A DNA stretch of 14,735 nucleotides from CAYGTS01 sp964352905 (GCA_964352905.1 CAYGTS010000063.1:1-14735); one strand, 5' to 3'; numbered from the stretch's first letter, positions 7,653 to 14,543 are shown. Notes: generated by a model from the sequence alone, not told the origin. Program-made: numbers and translations.

Positions 7653-7680
7653 TCTATACTAGCATAATTTGTAATGGCAA
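7653..7680 (-). promoter_or_regulatory. Candidate sigma-70 promoter of murI
   Basis: On the minus strand TTGCCA (7675-7680, five of six to TTGACA) and TATAGA (7653-7658, four of six) are separated by 16 bases, about 33 bases upstream of the murI ATG. This is a pattern match only. Confidence 0.4.
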
Positions 7681-7706
7681 CAAGTAATACTGAATAAAGC
7701 TTTCGC

Positions 7707-7754
7707 AAGCAATTCGCGCTGTAGCTGGGAACAGCCATATTTGGGGAATCGCTG
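7707..7754. mobile_element. Decayed 48-bp copy (copy C) of the MITE-like family
   Basis: Bases 7708-7734 match the terminal sequence at 14649-14675 in 23 of 27 positions (AGCAATTCGCGCTGTAG versus AGCAATTCCCGGTGTAG, then shared GGAACAG). The right side ends with GGGGAATCGCTG, the inverse of a CAGC(G)ATTCCCC end. The flanking 9-mers are AGCTTTCGC (7698-7706) and GGCTTTCGT (7755-7763), seven of nine identical, consistent with a worn target duplication. The core is almost entirely deleted. It lies between murI and the uspA-type gene. Confidence 0.55.
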
Positions 7755-7772
7755 GGCTTTCGTCATCACCTC

Positions 7773-8213
7773 TTACTTGGTTGATTCCTTGCCAATGCGT
7801 ACCATAAACACATCACACTCTGCATTATGCGCAACTGAATTGGCCGTTGAACCCAGTAGTGCGGTTAATCCATGACGACCATGGCTTCCTATAATGATTG
7901 CATCTGCTTTAATTTTTTTTGCTAATTCTAAGATTTTAGCGTTGGCAGGGCCTTTTTCAAGATACTGATCGCTTGCAGCAATATTGGCTAGTTTGCATAA
8001 TGCCGCTAATTTTGTTTTGGCAGTCGTAGTGATTTCTTGTTCTGCATCAACTTGCAAGGTATAACTCATCGCATAGGCTGGGTAAAGTTCAACAACATTC
8101 ACCGCACTGAGTTTTGCAGCATACAATTTGGTAAGCTCAGCCGCTTTTAACATTAAATCGTCATTGTCTACGGCTAAATCCGTAGCCACTAAAAAATGCT
8201 GGTAAGATTGCAT
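7773..8213 (-). CDS. UspA-type universal stress protein
   Basis: Single-domain Usp protein of 146 aa. I choose the ATG at 8213 (M-Q-S-Y-Q-H-F-L-V-A-T-D-L) because Usp domains start almost at once with the first beta strand and GGAAAA precedes it; an in-frame ATG at 8258 would add 15 unlike residues with no ribosome site. The ATP-binding style loop GSHGRHGLTALLGSTANSVA (109-128) is present, followed by the usual C-terminal CDVFMVRI strand. The loop has eight rather than nine residues between the second and third glycines, which I believe is common in proteobacterial UspA relatives. It probably acts as a cytosolic stress-resistance dimer; the ligand is unknown. It is divergent from the LuxR-family gene and shares its control region. 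Confidence 0.88.
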   Translation of the reverse strand: MQSYQHFLVATDLAVDNDDLMLKAAELTKLYAAKLSAVNVVELYPAYAMSYTLQVDAEQEITTTAKTKLAALCKLANIAASDQYLEKGPANAKILELAKKIKADAIIIGSHGRHGLTALLGSTANSVAHNAECDVFMVRIGKESTK

Positions 8214-8269
8214 AGATTTTCCGTATCTGTTCACACGCTTTAAATTTACCAGGAACATTCAGATTTAGC

Positions 8270-8275
8270 TATATA
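8270..8275 (-). promoter_or_regulatory. Candidate -10 of the uspA-type gene
   Basis: TATATA on the minus strand, with the 16-bp box at 8289-8304 lying 13 bases upstream. Box and spacer mirror the arrangement proposed for the divergent luxR-type gene. No canonical -35 is seen. Tentative. Confidence 0.25.
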
Positions 8276-8288
8276 AACGGCAAAATCT

Positions 8289-8304
8289 TTTACTGAATAG
8301 TTAC
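8289..8304. repeat. 16-bp box TTTACTGAATAGTTAC, copy 1 (candidate operator)
   Basis: Exactly repeated at 8422-8437. The box is itself a rough dyad (TTTACT-GAAT-AGTTAC, inner arms ACT/AGT). It sits over the expected -35 region of the uspA-type gene. Confidence 0.6.
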
Positions 8305-8394
8305 CCTTTCTTTTTTAAATTTTATGAGCTATAGTGACGCAGTCAATGTTATATTATGACATACATATGCAGTATGACTGGATTTTAAAATAAT

Positions 8395-8426
8395 GTAACT
8401 GTTCAAAAATTTAACTGTGAATTTAC
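8395..8426. promoter_or_regulatory. Degenerate box copies upstream of the luxR-type gene
   Basis: GTAACTGTTCA at 8395-8405 is an inverse copy of the box with one mismatch and could pair with 8427-8437 across a 21-base loop. TTAACTGTGAATTTAC at 8411-8426 is a second related dyad. The heptamer TAACTGT repeats at 8396 and 8412, 16 bases apart. Together with the exact copy they form a cluster of related sites next to the luxR-type promoter. Confidence 0.4.
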
Positions 8427-8437
8427 TGAATAGTTAC
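8422..8437. repeat. 16-bp box TTTACTGAATAGTTAC, copy 2 (candidate operator)
   Basis: Identical to 8289-8304. It lies 13 bases upstream of the candidate -10 TATAGA (8451-8456) of the luxR-type gene, overlapping the place of the -35, where a bound factor could activate or block RNA polymerase. Confidence 0.6.
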
Positions 8438-8450
8438 AAAATAATTTCAA

Positions 8451-8456
8451 TATAGA
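8451..8456 (+). promoter_or_regulatory. Candidate -10 of the luxR-type gene
   Basis: TATAGA (four of six to TATAAT), 15 bases before the ATG at 8472. If this is the -10, the 5' leader is very short and holds little beyond the ribosome site AGGAAG (8462-8467). No -35 consensus; the 16-bp box occupies that position. Confidence 0.3.
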
Positions 8457-8471
8457 ATAATAGGAAGAAAA

Positions 8472-9398
8472 ATGCATAACTCAGAATTTCGCAATCAGCA
8501 AACCTTCTTGGAAAAACATAGCCAAGAAATTAATAAACTTATTAAGCCACTCCATGAGTTGTTTGGCGTGCAATTTTTTTCACATCATCGCTACTATCGT
8601 AATAAACAATTTTTTTTGATTTGCAATAACCCCAGTTGGACTAAATATTATTATATCCAAGAGCTTTATTGTGTTAAGCAAGGCTTACCTAACATTACTA
8701 AAACGGGTATTTATTTTAATGATGACTACCCTACCGATACTGAATTTCATAATAAAATCATTGAACCGTTAAAAAAACATTTTTATACAGATCATCTTAT
8801 TTATATTGTAAAGCAACATACATCGTATACTGATGTTTATATTCTTGGTGCAACACCTGATAACTTGCATTTTAATCGTCATTTTTTAATGAATATTGAT
8901 TTTTTTAATAATTTTCTATTGTTTTATAAAGACAAAGCAAAAACGCTTATCAATTTAGCGAAAAATAACCTGATCAATTTAAAAATCACAACACAGATAG
9001 AATTAGTTACCAGCAAAAGTGATACATTGAAATTGCAGCTAGAAAAAGCGAAAAAAGATTACACTGCTTCGCGCTACTACTTAGATGGTAAGTTTTCACA
9101 TATTTATTTAACGCTGCGTGAAGCTGAATGCTTGGTATTATTAAATTCCGGGCAGCGCTATGTTGAAATTGCCAATCAGTTGGCTATTTCAATTAAAACT
9201 GTACAATTTCACATTAAGAATATTTATGAAAAATTCCAGTGTAATAAAAAATCAAGTCTATTAAAAATTTTACGTGAAAATCATATTGTGGAATACATTA
9301 ACGGCAAAACCATTCAGGCTGATAGCGTAGAAACCATAACGGCCGCTGTGAGCTACTTCCCTGTAGCATCACAACCAATGTTACTGCAGTATGCTTAA
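8472..9398 (+). CDS. LuxR-family transcriptional regulator with an unrecognised N-terminal domain
   Basis: A 308-aa protein, start supported by AGGAAG four bases upstream. The C-terminal part (about 212-272) is a clear LuxR/GerE helix-turn-helix: LTLREAECLVLLNSGQRYVE, IANQLAISIKTVQFHIKNIY and EKFQCNKKSSLL. Residues 1-180 are aromatic- and lysine-rich and match neither the acyl-homoserine-lactone domain nor a receiver domain that I can recognise (no phospho-acceptor Asp pattern). Residues about 175-200 may form a short coiled linker. The HTH is followed by an unusual tail of some 36 residues. From memory, LuxR-type proteins of this build are frequent in Legionellales. It is divergent from the uspA-type gene and convergent with the ALDH gene, with four bases between the stops. 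It may regulate itself and its neighbour through the repeated boxes; this is inference. Confidence 0.85.
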   Translation: MHNSEFRNQQTFLEKHSQEINKLIKPLHELFGVQFFSHHRYYRNKQFFLICNNPSWTKYYYIQELYCVKQGLPNITKTGIYFNDDYPTDTEFHNKIIEPLKKHFYTDHLIYIVKQHTSYTDVYILGATPDNLHFNRHFLMNIDFFNNFLLFYKDKAKTLINLAKNNLINLKITTQIELVTSKSDTLKLQLEKAKKDYTASRYYLDGKFSHIYLTLREAECLVLLNSGQRYVEIANQLAISIKTVQFHIKNIYEKFQCNKKSSLLKILRENHIVEYINGKTIQADSVETITAAVSYFPVASQPMLLQYA

Positions 9399-9402
9399 GC
9401 AC

Positions 9403-11805
9403 TTATTCCCCGTACGGCACCCATATGTTTTTAATTTGCGTTGCTTGGCGCAAGAAGAAACGCGCCTGTTTGGCTGTGTTTGCCCAATCAAAGGCTTCAC
9501 CGTAATTAACAAAACAGCGTTTCATGTTATCAGCAGCTAAGCTTTCAATCATTTTACTGCCCGCTGCACTGCCAAAATACCACAAGCCATCCACGTCATC
9601 ATGCAGCGCTAAATTTTCGGCTAATTCATCCTGATTACCTGTAATGATATTAATCACACCAGCGGGTAGATCTGAGGTATCGAGTACTTGATAAAAATTA
9701 GTCACTACAAGTGGATAATTTTCAGATGGTATGGCAACCACAGCATTCCCCATGCTAATGACGGGCATGATGGTCGCAATAAATCCTAGCAACGCACTAT
9801 CACTGGGGCAACGAATACCTAATACGCCAATTGCTTCAGGCATAGCAAGGGTAATATTACGCAGCGGCGTATGGTGAATATAGCCGTCGTATTTATCAGA
9901 AAATGCCGCATACGTAAACAATAAATTAATCGCTGCTTTAACTTCGTTACTAGCTTGTGCTTTGCTGCAGTTGGTAGTTTGTATAATAAGTTTAATAAAT
10001 TCTTCACCACGTGCGGATAAATTCTCCGCAATATAATATAAAATTTGTGCGCGATTATGCGCCGTTGTGGCTTGCCAAATAGATTGTGCCTTATGTGTAG
10101 CTTCCACAGCGTTGCGAATATCTTTGCGATTGCCCAGTGGCGCTTCACCGATTATATGTTTTTTATTATCGTAAACCACATAACTGTAACCACTATCAGG
10201 GCGCACCTGTTTACCACCAATATATAATTTAGCAGTGCGATCAATGGTATTGTTTGGCAAGCTGCTATTGGGATCCACTTGCTTAAAAGTCACTTTGCCT
10301 AAAGACGGTAACACTTTTAAATTTTTAATAAATTTAGGCTGAATATATTCATATAATCCTTCTAAACCACCTTCACGCCCAAAACCGGATTCACGATAAC
10401 CACCAAACCCCGCTGCTGCATCAAAAACATTGCTACAATTCACCCAAACGGATCCCGCTTTAATTTTTGGCGCAATATCTAGCGCTAAATTAATATTTTC
10501 TGTCCAAATGCTGGCTGCTAAACCGTAACGGGTATTATTCGCAAGTGTCACAGCCTCACTTGGCGTGCGAAACGTCATCGCAACTAATACCGGCCCAAAA
10601 ATTTCAACCTGAGCAATGCTAGCCGCCGGTGCCACATCATAAAACAAGGTGGGTGGAAAATAACAACCGTTTTCAGGACATGACCAGCTTGCCGGCTGCC
10701 ATTTTTTAACGCCCTCTTGTTCGGCTTGCGCTACTAAATTTTTAATTGTACTTAGTTGTGATGGATCAACAATACAACCCATATCAATGCCTTTATCAAG
10801 CGGATCACCGAGTTTGAATTTTTCTAAGCGTGCTTTGATTTTTGTGAGTAATTTTTCAGCAATACTTTCTTGCACTAATAAGCGCGATCCGGCACAACAA
10901 ACTTGGCCTTGGTTAAACCAAATGGCATCAACTAAACCTTCTACCACACTATCCAGATCGCTGTCTTCAAAAACGATAAACGGTGATTTACCGCCTAATT
11001 CTAGTGATAATTTTTTACCCGTGCCGGCTGTGGCTCTGCGAATAAGTTTGCCCACTTCGGTCGAACCGGTAAAGGCGATTTTATGAATATCAGGATGGTT
11101 CACGATTGCTTCACCGGTTGCACCAAACCCCGTCACAATATTAATAACACCTTTTGGCAAACCGACTTGCTGACAAATTTCTGCAAATAATAACGCCGTG
11201 AGTGAAGTAAACTCAGCTGGTTTTAGCACCACGGTATTCCCCATGGCTAAGGCTGGTGCAATTTTCCACGCAAGCATTAACAGTGGGAAATTCCAGGGAA
11301 TAATTTGCCCAATCACACCAATAGCTTCATAATCAGGTAATTCTGTCGCCATTAATTGCGCCCAACCGGCATGATAATAAAAATGACGTGCCACAAGAGG
11401 AATATCTATATCACGACTTTCGCGGATTGGCTTGCCATTATCGAGTGATTCTAAAACGGCAAACAAGCGTGCGTGTTTTTGAATATGACGCGCGATCGCA
11501 TACAGATATTGCGCACGAGCATGACCACCTATTTTTTGCCAATCACTGAGTGCAAGCGTTGCTGCTTTGACAGCTTTGTTAACATCTGTTTTATCCGCTT
11601 CCGCGAGTTTGGCTATTTTTTCATTTTTAGCAGGATTTTTAGTAAAAAAATACTTGCCTTTGCTGGGTTTTACCCACTTACCATTAATGAATAAATCAAA
11701 TTGTTTGGCATGCTGTGCTAACCATTCATCCACCTGAAGACGACTTTCGGGTGCAGGGCCATATTCCATGCTTTTAAAAATTGCTTGCACGTCTTTTGTT
11801 GCCAT
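9403..11805 (-). CDS. Two-domain aldehyde dehydrogenase, ALDH16 type
   Basis: An 800-aa NAD(P)-dependent aldehyde dehydrogenase. Residues about 35-495 form a complete ALDH domain: PWNFP (170-174) with N172, K195 in VVLKPAE, FTGSTEVG (245-252), general base E269 in LELGGKSPF, catalytic C303 in NQGQVCCAGSR, and EIFGPV (401-406). Residues about 525-800 are a second, truncated ALDH-like domain. Its Rossmann part is recognisable (SMGNAVVAIPSE at 684-695, LPAGVINIITG at 713-723 mirroring LPKGVINIVTG at 216-226), but FTGST is replaced by YFGSA, the Glu motif is altered to NYGEAF, and there is no catalytic cysteine loop. This layout and length match the ALDH16 family, whose second domain is structural. 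Start supported by AGAGGA five bases upstream. It follows deoC by nine bases, so its likely substrate includes the acetaldehyde released by the aldolase; that is inference. Confidence 0.9.
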   Translation of the reverse strand: MATKDVQAIFKSMEYGPAPESRLQVDEWLAQHAKQFDLFINGKWVKPSKGKYFFTKNPAKNEKIAKLAEADKTDVNKAVKAATLALSDWQKIGGHARAQYLYAIARHIQKHARLFAVLESLDNGKPIRESRDIDIPLVARHFYYHAGWAQLMATELPDYEAIGVIGQIIPWNFPLLMLAWKIAPALAMGNTVVLKPAEFTSLTALLFAEICQQVGLPKGVINIVTGFGATGEAIVNHPDIHKIAFTGSTEVGKLIRRATAGTGKKLSLELGGKSPFIVFEDSDLDSVVEGLVDAIWFNQGQVCCAGSRLLVQESIAEKLLTKIKARLEKFKLGDPLDKGIDMGCIVDPSQLSTIKNLVAQAEQEGVKKWQPASWSCPENGCYFPPTLFYDVAPAASIAQVEIFGPVLVAMTFRTPSEAVTLANNTRYGLAASIWTENINLALDIAPKIKAGSVWVNCSNVFDAAAGFGGYRESGFGREGGLEGLYEYIQPKFIKNLKVLPSLGKVTFKQVDPNSSLPNNTIDRTAKLYIGGKQVRPDSGYSYVVYDNKKHIIGEAPLGNRKDIRNAVEATHKAQSIWQATTAHNRAQILYYIAENLSARGEEFIKLIIQTTNCSKAQASNEVKAAINLLFTYAAFSDKYDGYIHHTPLRNITLAMPEAIGVLGIRCPSDSALLGFIATIMPVISMGNAVVAIPSENYPLVVTNFYQVLDTSDLPAGVINIITGNQDELAENLALHDDVDGLWYFGSAAGSKMIESLAADNMKRCFVNYGEAFDWANTAKQARFFLRQATQIKNIWVPYGE

Positions 11806-11814
11806 GTTTTCCTC

Positions 11815-12780
11815 TCACGCTAATGGATGACGATAATCAGCCGAATACCGCCCAGTTATATTGTGTTCTAATTGCCGCTCGATATCGGTCAACAAACTGC
11901 TGGCGCCAAAACGAAATAAATTACTATTGAGCCAAGCGTCACCCAATTCTTCTTTGATTAAAATCAACCATTCTAATGCTTGCTTGGCCGTACGAATACC
12001 GCCAGCCGGCTTAAAACCAACTTTGTAACCGGTTTGTAGATAATAATCACGGATCGCACGAACCATCACTAAGCTTACGGGTAAAGTGGCATTCACTGTT
12101 TCTTTGCCGGTACTGGTTTTAATAAAATCCGATCCCGCCATCATACAAACCTGACTGGCTTTCGCCACATTGGTTAAGGTTGCTAATTCACCAGTAGCCA
12201 AAATGGTTTTCATGTGTGCTTCACCGCAAGCTTGGCGCAAGAGTTTCACTTCATCATAAAGCGCTTGCCAATTGCCGGTTAAGACGTGTTCGCGGCTGAT
12301 CACAATATCGATTTCCGTTGCACCCAAGGCCACCGCTTCTTGGATTTGTGCGATCTTCTGTTTTAAGGAAACCTGTCCTGCCGGAAATCCTGTTGAAACA
12401 GCGGCAATCGCAATATCACTATTTTGTAAGTTTTCTTTGGCAGTTGTAATTAAATTTTGATAAACACAAACTGCAGCAACCGTTAGCGGTAATTCTGTAA
12501 TGCCAGTTGCCACTAAAAGATCGTGGCGTACGGGCTGTTTGGCTTTGGCACAAAGACGCGCTACATTGCTAGGTGTGTCATCGCCCGCCAGTGTGGTTAA
12601 ATCCATACAGGTAATTGCGCGCAATAACCAAGCAATTTGCCATTGTTTTTTAAGCGAACGGCGTTGCCCGAGATTGGCAGCGCGTCTTTCTACCGCGCTG
12701 CGATTAATGCGAATATTTTCAAATTGTTCAAAGTGTAAATCGGTTCCGGGATTACGTTCTAAGACATGAGGTTGTGGCAT
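11815..12780 (-). CDS. deoC: Deoxyribose-phosphate aldolase, long (eukaryote-like) form
   Basis: Splits 2-deoxyribose-5-phosphate into acetaldehyde and glyceraldehyde-3-phosphate. The class I aldolase residues are present: Schiff-base lysine K221 in DFIKTSTGK, K257 in GFKPAGGIRT, and the acidic D158 in TEIDIVISRE. I choose the ATG at 12780 (321 aa) because AAAGAG lies eight bases upstream; an in-frame GTG at 12789 would add three residues and lacks a ribosome site. The protein is about 60 residues longer than E. coli DeoC. Its N-terminal segments RNPGTDLHF, VERRAANLGQRRSLKKQWQI and DLTTLAGDDTPSNVARLC closely resemble human DERA as I remember it, placing it in that subfamily. Its start lies just past the nucleoside phosphorylase stop (TGA at 12786-12788), and the ALDH gene follows by nine bases. 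Confidence 0.95.
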   Translation of the reverse strand: MPQPHVLERNPGTDLHFEQFENIRINRSAVERRAANLGQRRSLKKQWQIAWLLRAITCMDLTTLAGDDTPSNVARLCAKAKQPVRHDLLVATGITELPLTVAAVCVYQNLITTAKENLQNSDIAIAAVSTGFPAGQVSLKQKIAQIQEAVALGATEIDIVISREHVLTGNWQALYDEVKLLRQACGEAHMKTILATGELATLTNVAKASQVCMMAGSDFIKTSTGKETVNATLPVSLVMVRAIRDYYLQTGYKVGFKPAGGIRTAKQALEWLILIKEELGDAWLNSNLFRFGASSLLTDIERQLEHNITGRYSADYRHPLA

Positions 12781-12785
12781 TATTT

Positions 12786-13613
12786 TCACTCTTTAGCACG
12801 ATTCTCAAGATAGGCAAGAATTAATTTTTGTAAAGTTGCTGCTGCCAATTTACCTTGCTCTAGGGTTTGCTCATGCGTCACGATAGTATCGCTCATACCA
12901 GCCGCATAATTAGTCACCGCAGAAACAGTAACGACTTTTAAGCCACAGTGACGGGCCACTATCACTTCCGGTACCACCGACATACCCACTGCATCAACTC
13001 CTAAAATTTTTAAGGCGCGGATTTCAGCAGGTGTTTCAAAACTAGGACCGGAAGTGCAACAAAATACACCTTCAGCGAGCGGAATATCATTTTGCTGCGC
13101 TGTGGTTAACATGATTTTACGTAGATTACTGTCATAGGCATTTTCTAAGCTAACAAAACGTTCGCCATATTCATGATCATTTTTACCCATTAAGGGGTTG
13201 TTAAATGAAAAATTAATATGATCATTCACCAGCATTAACGCTCCTGGTCCCATTTCCATGCGTAACGAGCCTACGGCATTAGTTAGCAACATTTCACTCA
13301 CGCCCAAGGATTTTACCGTGCGGATCATGTTTTTTAGCATCGTGCCATCGGGATGTTCATAGCTATGGCAACGTCCTTGAAAACACACCACATTAACACC
13401 CTTAAGCGTACCGAGTAGCAAGCGTGCCGCATGCCCTTCAATATCAATTTGTGGAAAACCAGGTAATTCGTTGTAATCAATAATCACCGGATTTGTGATA
13501 CTATCAGCAATGCCGCCTAAACCAGAACCGAGAGTGATGGCAATCTGTGGTTTAAACTTGGGTGCTTTGTTACGAATGAGGTTGACCGCTTGTTCTACAA
13601 AGTGGGTTGGCAC
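12786..13613 (-). CDS. punA: Purine nucleoside phosphorylase (trimeric PNP-I/II family)
   Basis: Phosphorolyses purine (deoxy)nucleosides to free base and (deoxy)ribose-1-phosphate. At 275 aa it belongs with human PNP, PunA and XapA rather than hexameric DeoD. Visible site residues, with human equivalents in parentheses: S30 in ITLGSGLG (S33), H83 and E86 in GRCHSYE (H86, E89), TNAVGSL at 111-117, E193 in GPSFETPAEIRAL (E201), M211 in VGMSVVPEV (M219), and N235 in VTNYAAGMS (N243). The kept Glu and Asn fit 6-oxopurines (inosine, guanosine); xanthosine phosphorylase XapA is an alternative that cannot be excluded. The start is GTG at 13613, supported by AGGAG (13623-13627) nine bases upstream; the next in-frame ATG would remove the phosphate loop. 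First gene of the operon with deoC and the ALDH. Confidence 0.9.
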   Translation of the reverse strand: MPTHFVEQAVNLIRNKAPKFKPQIAITLGSGLGGIADSITNPVIIDYNELPGFPQIDIEGHAARLLLGTLKGVNVVCFQGRCHSYEHPDGTMLKNMIRTVKSLGVSEMLLTNAVGSLRMEMGPGALMLVNDHINFSFNNPLMGKNDHEYGERFVSLENAYDSNLRKIMLTTAQQNDIPLAEGVFCCTSGPSFETPAEIRALKILGVDAVGMSVVPEVIVARHCGLKVVTVSAVTNYAAGMSDTIVTHEQTLEQGKLAAATLQKLILAYLENRAKE

Positions 13614-13648
13614 GACTTTGGGCTCCTATGGGTTTATTCTTGGACGCA

Positions 13649-13677
13649 ACTATAGCATTATGCTGCATAATTTTCTA
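13649..13677 (-). promoter_or_regulatory. Candidate extended -10 promoter of the punA-deoC-ALDH operon
   Basis: On the minus strand TGCTATAGT is an extended -10 (TATAGT at 13649-13654, five of six). The -35 place (13672-13677, TAGAAA) is poor and overlaps the stop of the upstream regulator gene. The 17-base spacer is almost completely filled by the palindrome at 13657-13671. The leader to the GTG start would be about 30 bases. Confidence 0.45.
13657..13671. promoter_or_regulatory. Perfect palindrome ATTATGC-N-GCATAAT, candidate operator
   Basis: Two 7-base arms are exactly complementary around one central base. The palindrome lies in the -35/-10 spacer of the candidate operon promoter, where a bound repressor would block initiation. 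The cognate factor is unknown; the adjacent Cro/CI-type protein is one possibility. Confidence 0.5.
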
Positions 13678-13890
13678 ACTGCTTTCACTTATATGATACT
13701 CTAGAATATCCCCCGGCTGGCAATCTAAATAGTGACAAATTGCCTCGAGCGTTGAAAAACGGATCGCTTTGGCTTTGCCGGTTTTTAAAATCGAAAGGTT
13801 TTGCTCGGTAATGCCAATCGCTTGCGCTAATTCTTTTGATCGAATTTTACGTTTAGCCAGCATCACATCTAAATTGACTATCACAGTCAT
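13675..13890 (-). CDS. Small Cro/CI-family (YozG-like) transcriptional regulator
   Basis: A 71-aa single-domain DNA-binding protein. Residues about 6-62 form the Xre fold: LDVMLAKRKIRSKELAQAIG, then the recognition helix region ITEQNLSILKTGKAKAIRF, then STLEAICHYLDCQPGDILEY. It lacks any partner domain. The ATG at 13890 has TAGGAG eight bases upstream, formed from the stop codon of the preceding DUF2975 gene, so the two are probably translationally linked. Pairing of a YozG-like regulator with a DUF2975 membrane protein is a recurring arrangement known from Bacillus and many other bacteria; the job of the pair is unclear. It may control its own promoter and possibly the following nucleoside operon. 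Confidence 0.9.
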   Translation of the reverse strand: MTVIVNLDVMLAKRKIRSKELAQAIGITEQNLSILKTGKAKAIRFSTLEAICHYLDCQPGDILEYHISESS

Positions 13891-13901
13891 TACACAAACT
13901 C

Positions 13902-14453
13902 CTAAACGGTCAATTTATTTTCTTCATTGATTTTATTCGCTTCGGACATGATCCACGCCAGTAATAGGATCAAACATGACATGAGTATCAAACCGATATT
14001 CATTCCAGACAAGGTGATTTTGATAAAATGTTGGCCTGCTGGATTATGCCAGGTCATCGCCGCTGTCATTAGGGCTTGATATAGCGGATTAATCAGCTCG
14101 CCTAAAAAAATTAAAAAGCCAATTTTTTTAATGCGCGTGACATTATTTTGTGAAAAAATTTCCGCTCGGCTAAAAACGCTAAAGAGTTTAATCAGTAAAA
14201 TCACGACGAAACTATAAATACTAAACGGGATCAAACTGATTATTAAACCCAATATTTTTGTACCCCATGTGAGTTGATATAAAATCGCTGTGCCATCAGG
14301 AATATAGCTTATATTAAATCCAAAATGATTTAAGGCTGCTGATAATGGCGCTGGCGCATGCAGCCAGAATAAAATTAAGGTAATCGGCATTGCTATTAAA
14401 ATTATTTGCAATAAGCGTTTAAAACATTGACTGACAAATTGAATTTTTGACAT
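13902..14453 (-). CDS. DUF2975 family inner-membrane protein
   Basis: A 183-aa protein with four predicted transmembrane segments at about 14-34, 65-92, 110-133 and 150-170. The loop before the third segment, FSRAEIFSQNNVTRIKKIGF, carries the F-s-x-x-N-x-x-x-l-k-x-i-g pattern I associate with DUF2975. There is no enzyme motif and the function is unknown. The ATG has AGAGGA seven bases upstream. It is the first gene of a two-gene unit with the small Cro/CI regulator, whose start is 11 bases beyond its stop. A promoter with a candidate operator lies directly upstream. Confidence 0.85.
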   Translation of the reverse strand: MSKIQFVSQCFKRLLQIILIAMPITLILFWLHAPAPLSAALNHFGFNISYIPDGTAILYQLTWGTKILGLIISLIPFSIYSFVVILLIKLFSVFSRAEIFSQNNVTRIKKIGFLIFLGELINPLYQALMTAAMTWHNPAGQHFIKITLSGMNIGLILMSCLILLLAWIMSEANKINEENKLTV

Positions 14454-14489
14454 GGATTATTCCTCTGCTATTATTTTGATAAAAGCGTT

Positions 14490-14503
14490 GTCAGGTGACT
14501 GAC
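14490..14503. promoter_or_regulatory. Dyad GTCAG-GTGA-CTGAC, candidate operator of the DUF2975-regulator pair
   Basis: Perfect 5-base arms around a 4-base centre, just downstream of the candidate -10 (14515-14520) and covering or following the expected start of transcription. This is a good position for autorepression by the encoded Cro/CI protein, which is inference. Confidence 0.4.
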
Positions 14504-14514
14504 TCAGCTTGGCT

Positions 14515-14543
14515 ATCCTAGCAAAATAATTATCGAAAAACAA
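14515..14543 (-). promoter_or_regulatory. Candidate promoter of the DUF2975-regulator unit
   Basis: On the minus strand TTGTTT (14538-14543) and TAGGAT (14515-14520) are separated by 17 bases, and TGC precedes the -10, making an extended -10 (TGCTAGGAT). Both hexamers are imperfect. No gene is seen in 14544-14647. Confidence 0.35.

Noticed and set aside
8214..8258. 15-residue N-terminal extension of the Usp protein
   Set aside because: No ribosome site before the ATG at 8258, and Usp domains begin at the strand encoded just after 8213.
9399..9402. Bidirectional terminator between the convergent luxR-type and ALDH genes
   Set aside because: Only four bases separate the stops and I see no G+C-rich stem with a T-tract at either end; any stop must lie inside the opposing genes.
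12781..12789. GTG start of deoC at 12789
   Set aside because: It lacks a ribosome site; the ATG at 12780 has AAAGAG at suitable distance and also avoids overlap with the PNP stop codon.
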